Shown: positions 44,739 through 56,032 of the stretch, one piece after another
Numbering within the stretch: the first letter of the stretch is position 1
How the letters are laid out: each line of letters starts with the position of its first letter
Translations under genes and position numbers: made by a program
From: Cercis canadensis
Lineage: Eukaryota > Streptophyta > Magnoliopsida > Fabales > Fabaceae
NCBI GenBank assembly: GCA_003255065.1
Contig: QAOA01008427.1
Span: 53,700-117,699 of the forward strand
DNA length: 64,000 nucleotides
Direction: 5' to 3'
Notes under the pieces: model-generated
What the model was told of the DNA's origin: nothing
Database searches by the model: none
Seen by the model: the letters and a program-made list of their open reading frames with translations, nothing else

Positions 44739-45931
44739 TGTTTCCGCCTGGACATTCTGGACTCTATCATTACTAGTACATTCAGGGAGAATCTGTCCTC
44801 TTGAAAGAGTCTTGGTGGATGCAGTAACCATGTCTGCTTTGGTAGGAGATTCAGCATGCGCAGAACATGTAGCATTATTGGATGCTCTACCATCATATTC
44901 GATATCCTCACCACCAAAGATAAAAGATTTGCAAAAGGATGTGCATAAAGAGCAATCTCTAATACTTGAGCTCAAGCCGCTACCTGTGACTTTGAAGTAT
45001 GCCTTCCTTGGTGAGAACAATTCCTCTCCCGTGATTATTAATTCTGAATTAACTAGGGTTGAGGAGGATAAACTGTTGCGGGTGTTGAGGCAACATAAGA
45101 GTGCCATTGGATGGTCGATTGCTGATTTAAAAGGCATCAGTCCATCCTTTTGTATGCACAAGATCCTCATGGAAGAGAACCATAAAGCAATCGTACAACC
45201 CCAAAGGAGATTGAATCCGATCATGAAGGAAGTAGTACGAAAAGAAGTGGTAAAATTCCTAGATGCCGGTGTTATTTACCCCATCTCGGATAATCATGGG
45301 TGAGCCCAGTTCAGGTGGTGCCCAAGAAAGAAGGGACAACAATGGTGATGAATGAGAAAAATGAATTAATTCCCACTAGAACAGTCACGGGATGGCGCGT
45401 GTGCATTGACTACAGAAAACTCAATGATGCCACGAGAAAGGACCATTTTCCTCTCCCATTTATAGATCAAATGCTGGAGCGCCTAGCCGGTCATGAGCAT
45501 TACTGTTTTCTGGATGGGTATTCGGGTTACAACCAGATTGCTATAGCTCCGGAGGATCAGGAAAAAACCGCCTTCACTTGCCCCTGTAGAGTTTACGTAT
45601 ACAGGAGGATTCCATTCGGATTGTGCAATGTGCCGGCCACTTTTCAAAGGTGTATGCTTTCCATATTCTCTGGCATGAATGAAAAATTTATAAAGATTTT
45701 TGTGGATGACTTTTCTATTCTTGGCTCTTCTTTTGATATATGCTTGCATAATCTATCCTTAGTGTTAAAGAGATGTCAAAAAACTAATTTGGTTTTAAAT
45801 TGGGAAAAATGTCATTTTATGGTGAGAGAGGGGATTGTTTTAGGACATAAAATTTATGCCAAGGGGAAAGAGGTAGATAGGGCTAAAGTAGAGGTGATTG
45901 AAAAATTACCCCTCCTACTAATGTAAAAGGG
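44739..45931 (+). pseudogene. Athila connection and reverse transcriptase
   Basis: Frame 44698-45303 covers the linker and reverse transcriptase start (LKYAFLGENNSSPVII, HKSAIGWSIADLKGISP). A one-base shift at about 45300 moves to 45300-45926 with VVPKKEG, WRVCIDYRKLN, FLDGYSGYNQI (Asp 72) and catalytic FVDD (residues 134-137). A further shift at about 45925 leads to the RNase H part. Length and motifs are those of a full domain. Confidence 0.87.
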
Positions 45932-46744
45932 GTGCGTAGTTTTTTGGGATACGCTGGCTTTTATAGAAGATTCATCAAGGATTTTTCCAAAATTGCTAAA
46001 CCCCTGTGTAACCTCCTTGTTAAAGATGAAACTTTTGTTTTCAATAATGAATGTTTGTTAGCCTTTAATACATTGAAGCAAAAGTTAACCACTGCCCCTG
46101 TTGTGATCCCACTTGATTAGGACTTACCTTTTGAACTTATGTGTGATGCTAGTGATATAGCTATAGGTGTTGTGTTGGGGCAGAGAAAAAATAAGTTACT
46201 GCATGTAATATACTATGCAAGTCATGTGCTTGATTCTGCTCAACTGAACTATGCTACTACTGAAAAAGAGTTGTTAGCTATTGTTTTTACTTTTGATAAA
46301 TTCAGCTCTTATTTAGTCGGTGCCAAGATTATTGTATATACTGATCATGCAGCTCTTAGATATCTTTTTGCTAAACAGGACTCCAAGCCTAGGCTCATCC
46401 GTTGGATCTTGCTGTTGCAAGAATTTGATTTTGAGATCAAGGACAAGAAAGGCATGGACAATGTGGTAGCTGATCACCTGTCTAGGATTGAGCAACAAGT
46501 GAAGAACCAAGCTTCACCCCTTCCCATTAATGAGGAGTTCCTAGACGAGCAGCCCTTTGTAGTGCACAGTTTGCCTTGGTATGCTGATTTTGCCAACTTC
46601 AAGGCTGCTAAGGTTCTACCTGTGGATCTAAACTCCCAACAGTTAAAGCGGTTCCTTCATGAGGCTAAATTCTATGTATGGGACGAGCCTTATTTGCTGC
46701 GAAGATGTGTTGACGGACTCTTGAGAAGATGTATACCGCAATAG
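45932..46744 (+). pseudogene. Athila RNase H
   Basis: 45932-46120 holds MRSFLGYAGFYRRFIKDFSK and ends in TAG at about 46118. 46139-46744 holds [14 protein letters not shown] (Asp 3), [21 protein letters not shown] and ADHLSRIE, the full RNase H motif set. It then leads to the integrase zinc finger region. Confidence 0.87.
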
Positions 46745-47862
46745 GAGGTGAAAGATATATTATGGCATTGCCATGCTTCAGACTATGGCGGTCATTTCAG
46801 TGGCGATCAGACAGCTGCAAAGTCCTCCAATCAGGGTTCTATTGGCCAACTGTCTTCAAAGACGCCTACGATTATGTGAAGACGTGTGATCACTGCCAAA
46901 GGATTGGCAACATCTCAAAAAGGCATGAAATGCCTCTGAATTCAGTACTCGAAGTCGAGTTGTTCGATGTTTGGGGAATAGATTTCATGGGTCCTTTCCC
47001 ATCATCATACTCTAATGAGTATATCTTGGTCGCAGTTGATTATATGTCTAAATGGGTTGAAGCAACTGCAACCAGAACCGATGATGCTCAGGTAGTTATG
47101 AGTTTCCTCAAGAAGAACATATTCTCAAGATTTGGAGTTCCAAGAGCTTTGATCAGTGATAAGGGCACTCATTTCTGTAATAAGCGAATGGACCCTTTAC
47201 TGAGTAAGTATGGTGTGAGGCACCGCATAGTAACTCCATATCATCCACAAACCAGTGGACAAGTTGAAGTGTCAAACAAAGAGTTGAAGAGAATTCTTGA
47301 GAAGACTGTCAGCGCCTTTAGAAAAGATTGGGCAATGAAGCTTGATGATGCTCTCTAGGCATACCGCACTGCATTGAAGACACCTCTCGGCATGTCCCCG
47401 TACCAATTAGTGTATGGCAAGGCTTGTCATTTTCCTGTGGAATTGGAGCACAAAGCATGGTGGGCCACTAAGATACTTAATTTTGACCTGGCAGCAGTAG
47501 GGGAGAAAAGGGTCCTTCAACTTCACGAATTGGATGAATTTCGATATAAAGCTTATGAGAGTTCCAAGCTTTACAAAGAGAAGACAAAGCGATGGCATGA
47601 TAAGAGGATTGTCCAAAGGACTTTTGAACCAGGACAACAAGTCTTGCTATACAATTCACGGTTGAGACTCTTCCCGGGGAAACTGAAATCAAGGTGGTCA
47701 GGACCATTTGTAATCAAGACAGTTTATCTCTATGGAGCTATTGAGGTGGCTAACATGGAATCGGGAAGGAATTTCAAGGTTAATGGGCAACGATTTAAGC
47801 ATTATTGGAGAGATAGGGTTAAACACCAGATCTCTTCAATGGTCCTCACTGCACCAGCATAA
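46745..47862 (+). pseudogene. Athila integrase
   Basis: The zinc finger begins in another frame at about 46755-46800 ([12 protein letters not shown]), then a shift leads to 46729-47358 with CDHCQRIG and the core: Asp in [10 protein letters not shown], Asp in ISDKGTHF, Glu in [15 protein letters not shown] at 47356-47358 stands where Gln is expected (DDAL*AYRTA). 47374-47862 gives the C-terminal part ([35 protein letters not shown]) and ends in TAA at a normal place. Confidence 0.88.
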
Positions 47863-48739
47863 TCTCCGAGATAGTCTAGCTTAGGACTTTAAATTAAGCA
47901 CTTCTTGGGAGGCAACCCAAGTTTTTAACCCTTTGTCTTTACTTACTTTTAGTTGATTTCACTATGTCTTTGTTTTTCATTTTCACACTTGTCATTTTTG
48001 CTCATTAAGTTTTGTTTTTGGCATAGCAGGAAAGCCATGTCCTGACTCGTGTACAGAAGGCCGAGAGATCAGGAAGATTACACGGCCTGGAACACAGCCG
48101 TGTCTTTACCCGTGTTCACCATACAGAGCGCTAGGGGAAGGTACACGGGCACACACATGGTCGTGGCAGTGAGCGTGCAACTCTCACAGGAATCCAAAAG
48201 GAAGACACGGGGACTAACACGACCGTGTTCAATCCCGTGTCACTTACTCAGAGCTATCTATCAAGAGACACAGCCATGTGTTGTCTCAGGTAAGTATTTA
48301 ATTATGCCACATCATGAACACGGTCACTAACACGGCCGTGTTTGAACCGTGTCACTTAAAACAAGTATCTCCACTTCAAACACGGCCTCAAACACAGGGA
48401 CGTCACCCCCGTGTCACTTAAACACCCCATGTGTCATCTTCCCATGTCTCTCCCTCAAGCACAACATGCCCACAGAACACGGCCGTGTTGTGGCCGTATC
48501 ACTCAGAACCTTTAAAAATCCAGTTCGCGGGTCATTTCCTCACTTCAAAAAATCCCTCTTCCTCTCATTCTCTCTCAAATCCCTAGCTGTTCCAGCAATC
48601 TTACACCCATTTCCGGCCAATCCCACTCTAGTTAACCACCATATTCTTTGCATTAGTCTCATTTCCCCATTTCACCACATCAGTACACACAATTCAGTAG
48701 TCTCTTGCAATTGCGGATTGTTCTTTGCTTCACCCACAG
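47863..48739 (+). other. Athila post-pol region with palindrome cluster
   Basis: No coding domain. 48040-48500 is packed with CACGG/CCGTG half-sites, including two perfect ACACGGCCGTGT palindromes (48330-48341 and 48477-48488). It ends at a strong splice donor candidate (CAG|GTATGT, 48740). Confidence 0.7.
48040..48505. repeat. Palindrome cluster in the Athila internal region
   Basis: More than fifteen half-sites in 460 bases, two perfect palindromes (48330-48341 and 48477-48488). It is outside the LTRs, so it is an independent cluster. Confidence 0.9.
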
Positions 48740-49807
48740 GTATGTGTTCATTCCTCATTTTAGTTTATTATTTCTGCCTGTTGATTGAATGTTTTGCCAA
48801 GGATTACTTGATTATAAGTGTGGGGGAATGTAGGAGTGTTAACTGTAGGATGAATGTGGGAATGTGGGGGTTCATTATCAATTTTGGGAAATTTGTGTGC
48901 TGAGGAATTTGTTCAATTCTCTTACAATTCCTATTGATATTGCTGAAAATGATGCTCGAATCCCATAATGATGGAAGGGGAATTAATAACTGCTACATTC
49001 TGCTATACCATATGCTTACTGTTGGAATTTACTGAATTTCATTCTGCTGTACATGTTGCCACTATAGATTGATAATTAGAGGAACTTGTGAAGTTCTTCT
49101 GATTTCTCTTTTCAGACACTGGAAATTGAATTCCTATGATTTGTTCTGATTTAGTATTAATATGGACATTCACTGTAGACATTGTCACTGATTTTTATTT
49201 TTGCGGGAATGGAACCTGACTGAGATTGTCAGAATTGTACAGGGATGTTATTGTGCAATATTGATGTAAGAATTGGCATTCAGATTGATTGTTAGTGGGG
49301 GACAATTACCTGTTCTATTTCATATGTTAGTGTGAGGGAATGTTAATTGCAAGCTGATCAATTATTAGAAAACATTTGACATTGCTGGTTACTGATTGTG
49401 GGAATCTGGTTGTTGAAGAATTTGTTTATTTTATTGAAATTCCCATTATTGTGAAGCTGCCATGATATCTCTTGTTGGGGGCATGTTACTTGTGTTGAAT
49501 TTTAACTCTGCTATGCCAATAGTTACTCCAAAATGATAATTGAAGGGACTAGTGGATTCCTATGATTTTCTTGTCAAGCACTGTGGGAATGAATGCTAAA
49601 TTATATCGTGCTATAACCAAAAAATAAATCCTTGCTGAGAGACTTTATCTGGCTAACTGTTAGGATGTGATTTGCTAGTCATAGGCTGTCCAATTGCTTG
49701 GAAATAGTTCAATTGGAATGTGCATGCATTTTCTATTGATGTGGTGCCAATTTTGTGTACACAGTTGTCCATGCTTGGTGACTCACTTATTGAACTTGTT
49801 TTTGCAG
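48740..49807 (+). other. Candidate intron before the env-position frame
   Basis: 1068 bases from CAG|GTATGTG to a T-rich tract and TTTGCAG|GAC. The coding frame of the 3' gene begins ten bases later (ATG 49817). The interior is T-rich and without coding potential, as in plant introns. Subgenomic splicing for the 3' frame has been proposed for Athila-like elements; use here is inference. Confidence 0.5.
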
Positions 49808-49816
49808 GACACCAAC

Positions 49817-51337
49817 ATGACAAAGCGCACTGATGACGCACAGCCACGCCGAGAGAAGTTACAATCGAGAAAGAACCGTCCAAACCCTCCGGAGTCGCCG
49901 TTTCCTCCAGCTAAGAAGAGGAGATCAGGGGCCACTGACATATCCGTCCACCCCTTCCTCCGCTTTCAAGGTGCAGAGCATAGGGAGAGATTGGCAAAAC
50001 TCTCCACGAAATCATTTGAACCTAGCCGATACCCAGTATGGCTAGTGTTGCAAGAGCTCGGAATTGACGAAGAGATTGACCAACTACTCATCCAGGACAG
50101 TGGGGCAGTGTCTTCGAGCTCCAAGAACCAGCATACAGAGAACTCACCTTGGAGTTTCTCGCCACTGTGGAGATCAACACTACTTTCACAGCTTCAAACA
50201 CTACGTGGTATGAGCCAGACACGATCAGGTTCCATCTCGGCTCGTTCATGCATAGCATGAACCTTCAGGAGTTCACTGAGGCAGCAGGGCTAGCGGGACA
50301 GCCACCTACAGGACTCCGACCAAGGGACACATTCTTACTAGATTGGACTTTCACCAGCGAAGACCTGGCAGAATGCTGGCAAGAAGTGAGCACTGAAGCC
50401 ACTTATGAAGCCAAAAGGTCCAAGGTATCTACCCTCCGGTCACCAGCACTCAGATATATCCACAAGTTACTGGTCCACTTGTTGAACGCGAGAAGGGAGA
50501 GCACATACGTTGTGAGTAAGAGGGACCTCTTCTATCTCCAGTGCATACGGGAGAAGAGACACTACCACCTGGGATATGCCTTCCTGCAACTGGTGAAGGG
50601 TTACCTGCAACTGGGCAACTTCGGAGCCATAGGTGGAGGTTCTGTCATCACCCGACTCGCTCGCCACTTGGATGTCTTGGGTGACGATTCCACCCTCACG
50701 GTCGCCTGCCGACCTCTGCTGTTGGGCATGGATACCCTGAAGGCAATGAGGATGGTGGAGCGCCGCACTGACGCCCAGGGCACCTATTTTGCCTTAACTG
50801 GTGCTCCACCAAGAGTTGTACCTGGCAGTCCACAACTTGAGGAGCCAGTAATGGATGCCCTTGAGGCCCCGGTGACCGATACACCCCAGCCTGAAGAACA
50901 ACCAGCGGCAGGGCCAAGCATGTCTGCACCTTCACCATCACATCCAGATCCTGGTTTCCCGTCCACTCCGGCTGACGAAGAAGACAGGAAACCAACACCC
51001 CTTGAACGGTATAGAAGTCGAGTTCGATGGCACAAGGACCCGAGTCAAACGTCTGATCTTGGACAAACGCCGGGAGCGGCATCATAGGCATCAGTGGATG
51101 TCCTATGAGCTGGCACATCACTAGTGGGTCCAATCCACTCTTCAGATGATGTGTCAGTCCTTGGGACTCCAGCCTCCACCGCCACCTCGTCCGCCTACCT
51201 TTCAGGAGCCAGCGGACTATGCCGACATCACCCTTCCGGTAGAGCAGGTTCATCCACCGCGCACCTCATCCCGACCTCCACGGTCTGACTCTCCATCGCC
51301 AACCGACCAACCTTCTGAAGCACCATCAAAGGAGTAG
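49817..51337 (+). pseudogene. Athila 3' (env-position) frame, ATHILA ORF-1 family
   Basis: ATG at 49817 gives a basic N-terminus with a KKRR stretch (residues 33-36), a possible nuclear signal. A frameshift near 50115-50130 switches to the frame 50149-51087, which carries the conserved part (LEFLATVEINTTF, IRFHLGSFMHSMNLQEF, YLQLGNFGAIGGGSVITRLA) of the ATHILA ORF-1 protein family. A TAG at 51087 and a shift lead to a Pro-rich tail (51146-51337). No transmembrane segment is visible, so 'env' describes position only. Function unknown. Confidence 0.72.
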
Positions 51338-52377
51338 TTAGCATTTTCTCTCATTTTTTTTCCATCAATTTCTATCTTAATTCCTGTTTGATTTTGGTTT
51401 CACCCCTTACTTGTGCGCTGGTCTAGTTGTTTATCTTATTTGCAGGCCTTGTTTATGCTCGACCGGACTTGATGCACCGATTATTGGCCCGTTCAGGACT
51501 ATCACACCTCAGGGAGTATTCTTCCTCTTATCTCTCTAGCTATTCATTGTGGACAATGCATGATTTAAGTGTGGGGGGTAGACTTTTATACGGCTAGATT
51601 TAGGTATATGCATTTGAGTCCTCTAGCATGTGGAATGAGAATGTTGTGCCTCTGGAATCTCTTGGATAACTTGTTTTGAATTGTTGCTTAAGTTTTTTTT
51701 TTATGTTTAGTATTCTACGTTGAAGCTTGCTGCATTAGGAAGTAACTATTGAAGTGTAATGGACTTAGGAGTGCTGGAAGTCAGTTTATACTTGCTAAAC
51801 TTAAAGTATGTAATTAGAATACCCTGTGCTGAATACTGGTCTTTCGTTGTTACAAATTGAAAAAAAAAAAAATTATTTAGATGGCCTTTAAGTGTTTTCA
51901 AGTGGTGAACCAATGTGAGCATAGTGGGGCTCTGCTCCTCTACCTTCTGTGCCTGAAACTGGAGAAGGATATGAGTATGCCAATGAAGCATAACTAGTTG
52001 AATGTAGGTCGCAGGCAATGACCGGACACCACATCCTAGGACCCCTGACTATGCAAGAAAAGAAAAAGAAAAAAAAGAGAGAAAAGAATAACACTTGAGT
52101 TCTTAGCATTGAGTATTATTATTTTTGTCTATGATTAGAACAGAGTAATAAGCACAAGCTAATTCTTTCTAGATACTGAGAGTGTAGCTAAGGTAAACTT
52201 TTATGCAATGACTGAGTCCATAAACCAAAGTAGAAACTGAATAATGCAACTGCTCATTGTAGGGTGCCTTGCATAAATTGTTTTTTTTTTTTTTTTGTAG
52301 AAATGGAATTGTCTGTCCATGGAGAGCACTTGAGGAACATGTTCTAGTTTAAATTGCTTAAGGACAAGCAAATGTTC
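51338..52377 (+). other. Athila 3' untranslated region
   Basis: No gene. It contains a PPT-like AAGTGTGGGGGG (51567-51578) and poly-A/T runs (about 51861 and 52281). Confidence 0.6.
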
Positions 52378-52391
52378 AAGTGTGGGGGAAT
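52378..52391 (+). promoter_or_regulatory. Athila polypurine tract
   Basis: AAGTGTGGGGGAAT directly before the 3' LTR (TGATACTT at 52393). Confidence 0.9.
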
Positions 52392-52392
52392 T

Positions 52393-53856
52393 TGATACTT
52401 GTCTTTTAGGACTATAAAAATCATGCTTTAATACTGAATTCTTACCTGCATTGTGAGCAAATTCTCATTAAACATGGTACTTAATCCATGAATTGGTGTT
52501 GACAAGTACCAAGATGTTGAATCAGGAATAAGGAAGAAGTTGGAAGCAATCCATGAAGCAAATGGCAAGGAAACCAGTCTCATACCAAGTTTTCATGGGG
52601 ACACGGGCAGGAACACGGCTGTGTTCCCCCCGTGTCTAGCATCTAGAAGTTGCTGCTCAAGCTTATGGACAAACACGGCCTCAGACAAGAACAAACACGG
52701 CCGTGTGTGAGGGCGTGTTGAACAGGCAAAGTATACATAAATAGAACACGCCCAGAGCAAGGAAACACACGGGCCATGTCTGAGGAACACGGGCTGGGAC
52801 CAGAGAAGAACACGGCCATGTCTAGTCCCATGTTCAATATCCAGGAAAGCACCTTAAGTGACATGCCCAAGTCCAGAAATAGAACACGGGCGTGTCAGAG
52901 CCGTGTTCGAGTTATTTCTAATTAGAAGACCTAATTCTGCACAAGTATAAAAGGGGAATCTGATGCATGACATTGGGAGGCCATACTTGGGAAGAAAAGA
53001 AGGGACGAGCTAGAGGACGGAGAGGAGCAATTAGGACTCAATCTTCATCTAGTTTCTTCTTATTCTCATCTTATGTTTAATTTCATCTATTTGCTTTTAT
53101 TGAGTTCAGTTATGAGTAGCTAAATTCTTAGTGTTAGGGGTTTGATGTAATTCAGTTGTAATGAGGTTTCAAGACTAAATGAACTTGTTTTAGTACAACT
53201 CTTCTTGTTGAATGGAATTTACTATTATTAATGCATTTAAATGACTGCCCTCCATTTGAATAGTTAAAGATTCATTTCGTTGCTAGGAATAGTAAGATCC
53301 GAATGTGCTCTGTGAATTCTTGCCTAAATTGAGTTAGTCTAGGAATAGATAACTTAGTTTATGTGGTCTTAAATTAATTTCCTAGAGTTTAATCACCTAG
53401 ACTAGTTAATTGTGTCAAGGAATTGGACAGTTAATTAGGATAGGGAGGATTGTTTCACCAAGGGATTGGGTTCAATCACATTAGGGGAAGAAACCAACAA
53501 CAAAGGAATTGTAACTGGAATAAGTAGTTTAGTACTTATCCCGAGGTTACTTTGTCTATGAAGTAACTAAATTTGCAAGTGGATGAAATCAACCACTAAC
53601 CTTTCTCATTCTTATCATCAACCTCACATTTAAATTGCTATTTAAAGATTGTTTACGTAATCGTTTGAGTTTTGTTACTTAGTTAATTGCAGCAATCATT
53701 TTTGGGCTGCCTTCAATCCAAAGTGTTATCTCTTCCAAATAGAACTGATATTGGTGAAATTGGTAGTTGCTAGCCTTAATCCTTGTGGGAACAATACTTT
53801 ACTTATCATTATATTACTTGTGTGATCCGGTATACTTGCCGGAAAAAGTCTCATCA
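52393..53856 (+). mobile_element. Athila 3' LTR
   Basis: 1464 bp, same ends as the 5' LTR. It carries a perfect ACACGGCCGTGT at 52695-52706, where the 5' LTR has ACACAACCGTGT. Confidence 0.93.
52603..52915. repeat. Palindrome cluster in Athila 3' LTR
   Basis: Same cluster as in the 5' LTR, with a perfect ACACGGCCGTGT at 52695-52706. Confidence 0.9.
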
Positions 53857-53861
53857 ATTGG

Positions 53862-54558
53862 CTATTTCCTTATTCAGCTCGTGAAGAAATCTAGCCATGG
53901 TTGCTTCAACATCCTCCTCAATGTAAGCCCGGATCATTGCCACCTCCATCTCCTTATGGTATTCATCTACACTCTTAGAGCCTTGAACCAAACCTTGAAG
54001 TTTTTGGTATAATTCTCTTTGATAATAGCTGGGAACAAATCTTTTTCTCATCAAGATCTTCATGTCTTCCCAAGAGGTGACTGGTCTTTCTCTATTCCTT
54101 CTTACATTTGTCATTAGTTGATCCCACCATGTCAAGGCATAGCCTACAAACTCTATGGTAGCCAACTTAATCTTCTTGTCTTCGGAATAGTTGTGGCAGC
54201 TGAAGACGAGCTCCACCTTCTTCTCCCATTCTAGATACACCTTCGGATCATTCTTTCCTTGGAAGGAAGGAATGCTCATTTTAATGGAGCTGAAGTCATC
54301 ATTCATCCTCTTTTCCCTTCTGTCTTCTCTTTCTCTATGCAGTCTTCTTGGAGGAATGACTTCAGGGGAGCTATCACTAGAATAACGATCCTCTCTTTCT
54401 CTTCTTATTTGGTTGTCATTTGGTTCTCTTGGCTGTCTAATTTCCAGCCGTTGTAGTCTTTCTATCACTTCGCCATGCTTCTCATTCATTCGGATAAATT
54501 GTTGATTTATAGCTCGTAAGGTAAGTCTCAAGTCCAGTGCTTCATTATCCTCTGCCAT
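53862..54558 (-). pseudogene. CRM gag N-terminus
   Basis: Starts with the Met at 54558 (MAEDNEALDLRLTLRAINQQ), followed by an Arg/Glu/Asp-rich part and the gag domain (WEKKVELVFSCHNYSEDKKI, ALTWWDQL, SWEDMKILMRKRFVPSYYQ, SVDEYHKEME). It has no stop up to the Athila insertion; the frame continues at 40797. This start is supported because it is the first Met of a conserved N-terminal segment and follows a non-coding leader. Confidence 0.88.
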
Positions 54559-56017
54559 GATTTAAGAAAATAAAACCTACATAAAAAATTTGGTTAGGAT
54601 AAAAGAGTCCTCACCACTCTTCTCACGTGTTTGTTCTCAAGTTTATCACTCTTGACACTCATGTATGATACTCTTAAATGGCTTTTATCAAGATTGAGCT
54701 CACTCCCTCTTGCCTTTTACCACTCAATTTCCTCTTTGAATTCTCAACAGGGAGCAAAGGCACAGCTGGGCAGTCAATAACACAAATGTTCCAAACCAAA
54801 TCAATCACCTAGAATGATGGCTTATGCAAGAAGAACAATAATGCACAAGTAGTGTGGCATGCACGAGATAGAATAAGAACCAAATATGAAGAACAAGTTC
54901 TAGTCTCAATCCAAATAGAGAAATAAACCAAGTTACTAAGAAATACACTTTGGTGGCCAAAAACAAGGTAGCTAGCCTTTTATCGAAACTTAGTCAAGTT
55001 GGTAAATTCTAGCATACTAGTCTATTCCACTTGGTTTTGTTTTTCTTGAAAGTATCTTAGCCCAATTGAGCTTCTTTTTTTTTTTTTCTTTTTCTGTTTT
55101 GCAGCACACAGCCACGACACGGCCCGTGTTGCACTACACAGCCAAGACACGGCCCGTGTTCAACCCTTAGTGTTGATTTTGCTCTCTGCCTGCCTAACAC
55201 GGCCAGGACACGTGGGTGTACTTTCCACCACCAGTTTCCTCTATTCAACTTTGTTTTCTTTTGAATTTTAGAACTAGTACCAACTAGAATCAAATACCTA
55301 AGCTAAGAAAAGTGCTAAATACCCCATGATACAGAATTTAGCCACACTTTAAATGAGTATTTCAAAACAACTTAGCAATTTTCCTATAGATTAAAGTAAG
55401 ATTAATCAATTAATCCAAAATAAATGAAAAGGTAGAATGCCAAACTAGGCCTTAATGGCAGTTGACAGGGACACAATGGAAAATATTTGAAAAGAATAAC
55501 TAACTCAGATTTTGGCAGCTTTCAACCATGGTTTTCCTTGAAGGTTTTCATGCATTCAAGCCACATTCCAGAACATACAACCAGATTTTAAAATGACTCT
55601 AACAGGGAATCAATTAAAATCAAGCTAATGCTCATTCATCTAACTTAAATGAAATTTTCAAGAAATCCATCAACTAAGCCAACCATGAAAACAAACTTGA
55701 GCAAAAATCAGAATGGTTCAAATTTTCAAGGATGTGAAGATGAACAACAATGGCAGAAATCCCACAACAATGCAGAAATCCAGAAAATTCAGAACAATCC
55801 AGATTTGAATCAAGCAAAAGGAATTCGATTAATCCAAGCTCAAAAAGCTTAGATCTATCAAGATCCAATGCAAATCAATTCAAACTCAATTGATGAATTT
55901 TCAGGGATGAGATTTTCTTGTGATTTTCCGGATTTGTTTTTTTTTTTTTTTTTAAAGATGAAATCAAAGATTAACAATAGAAATTAAAGATATATGTCAA
56001 CCTTTCTTGGAGCCAAA
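54559..56017 (-). other. CRM leader between primer site and gag
   Basis: Non-coding, about 1.46 kb. It includes a cluster of CACGG/CCGTG motifs (55108-55220) and a poly-T/A run at about 55940. Open frames here have no domain. Confidence 0.65.
55100..55220. repeat. Palindrome cluster in the CRM leader
   Basis: 'gacacggcccgtgtt' occurs twice 39 bases apart, with further CACGG sites. It lies between primer site and gag. Confidence 0.85.
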
Positions 56018-56029
56018 GCTCTGATACCA
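56018..56029 (-). promoter_or_regulatory. CRM primer binding site (tRNA-Met)
   Basis: The minus strand reads TGGTATCAGAGC, a perfect match, three bases from the LTR edge at 56033. Confidence 0.95.
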
Positions 56030-56032
56030 AAT

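Larger units (their letters stand above)
40803..53856 (+). mobile_element. Athila-type Ty3/gypsy element nested in CRM gag
   Basis: 13,054 bp. The LTRs are both 1464 bp, starting TGATACTTG and ending CATCA. The target duplication ATTGG lies at 40798-40802 and 53857-53861. Removal restores the CRM gag frame (...NKEIAN|VVEFHHY...). Plus-strand order: LTR, tRNA-Asp primer site, gag, protease, reverse transcriptase, RNase H, integrase, long 3' region with an env-position frame, polypurine tract, LTR. The tRNA-Asp primer site, CX2CX3HX4C knuckle and extra 3' frame define the Athila lineage. It is non-functional because of many stops and frameshifts. Confidence 0.94.

Noticed and set aside
44619-45224. 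201-codon antisense frame in Athila
   Set aside because: Shadow of the protease/reverse transcriptase coding strand; no domain.
49817-51337. Calling the Athila 3' frame a viral envelope protein
   Set aside because: No transmembrane segment or signal peptide visible; only its position is env-like.
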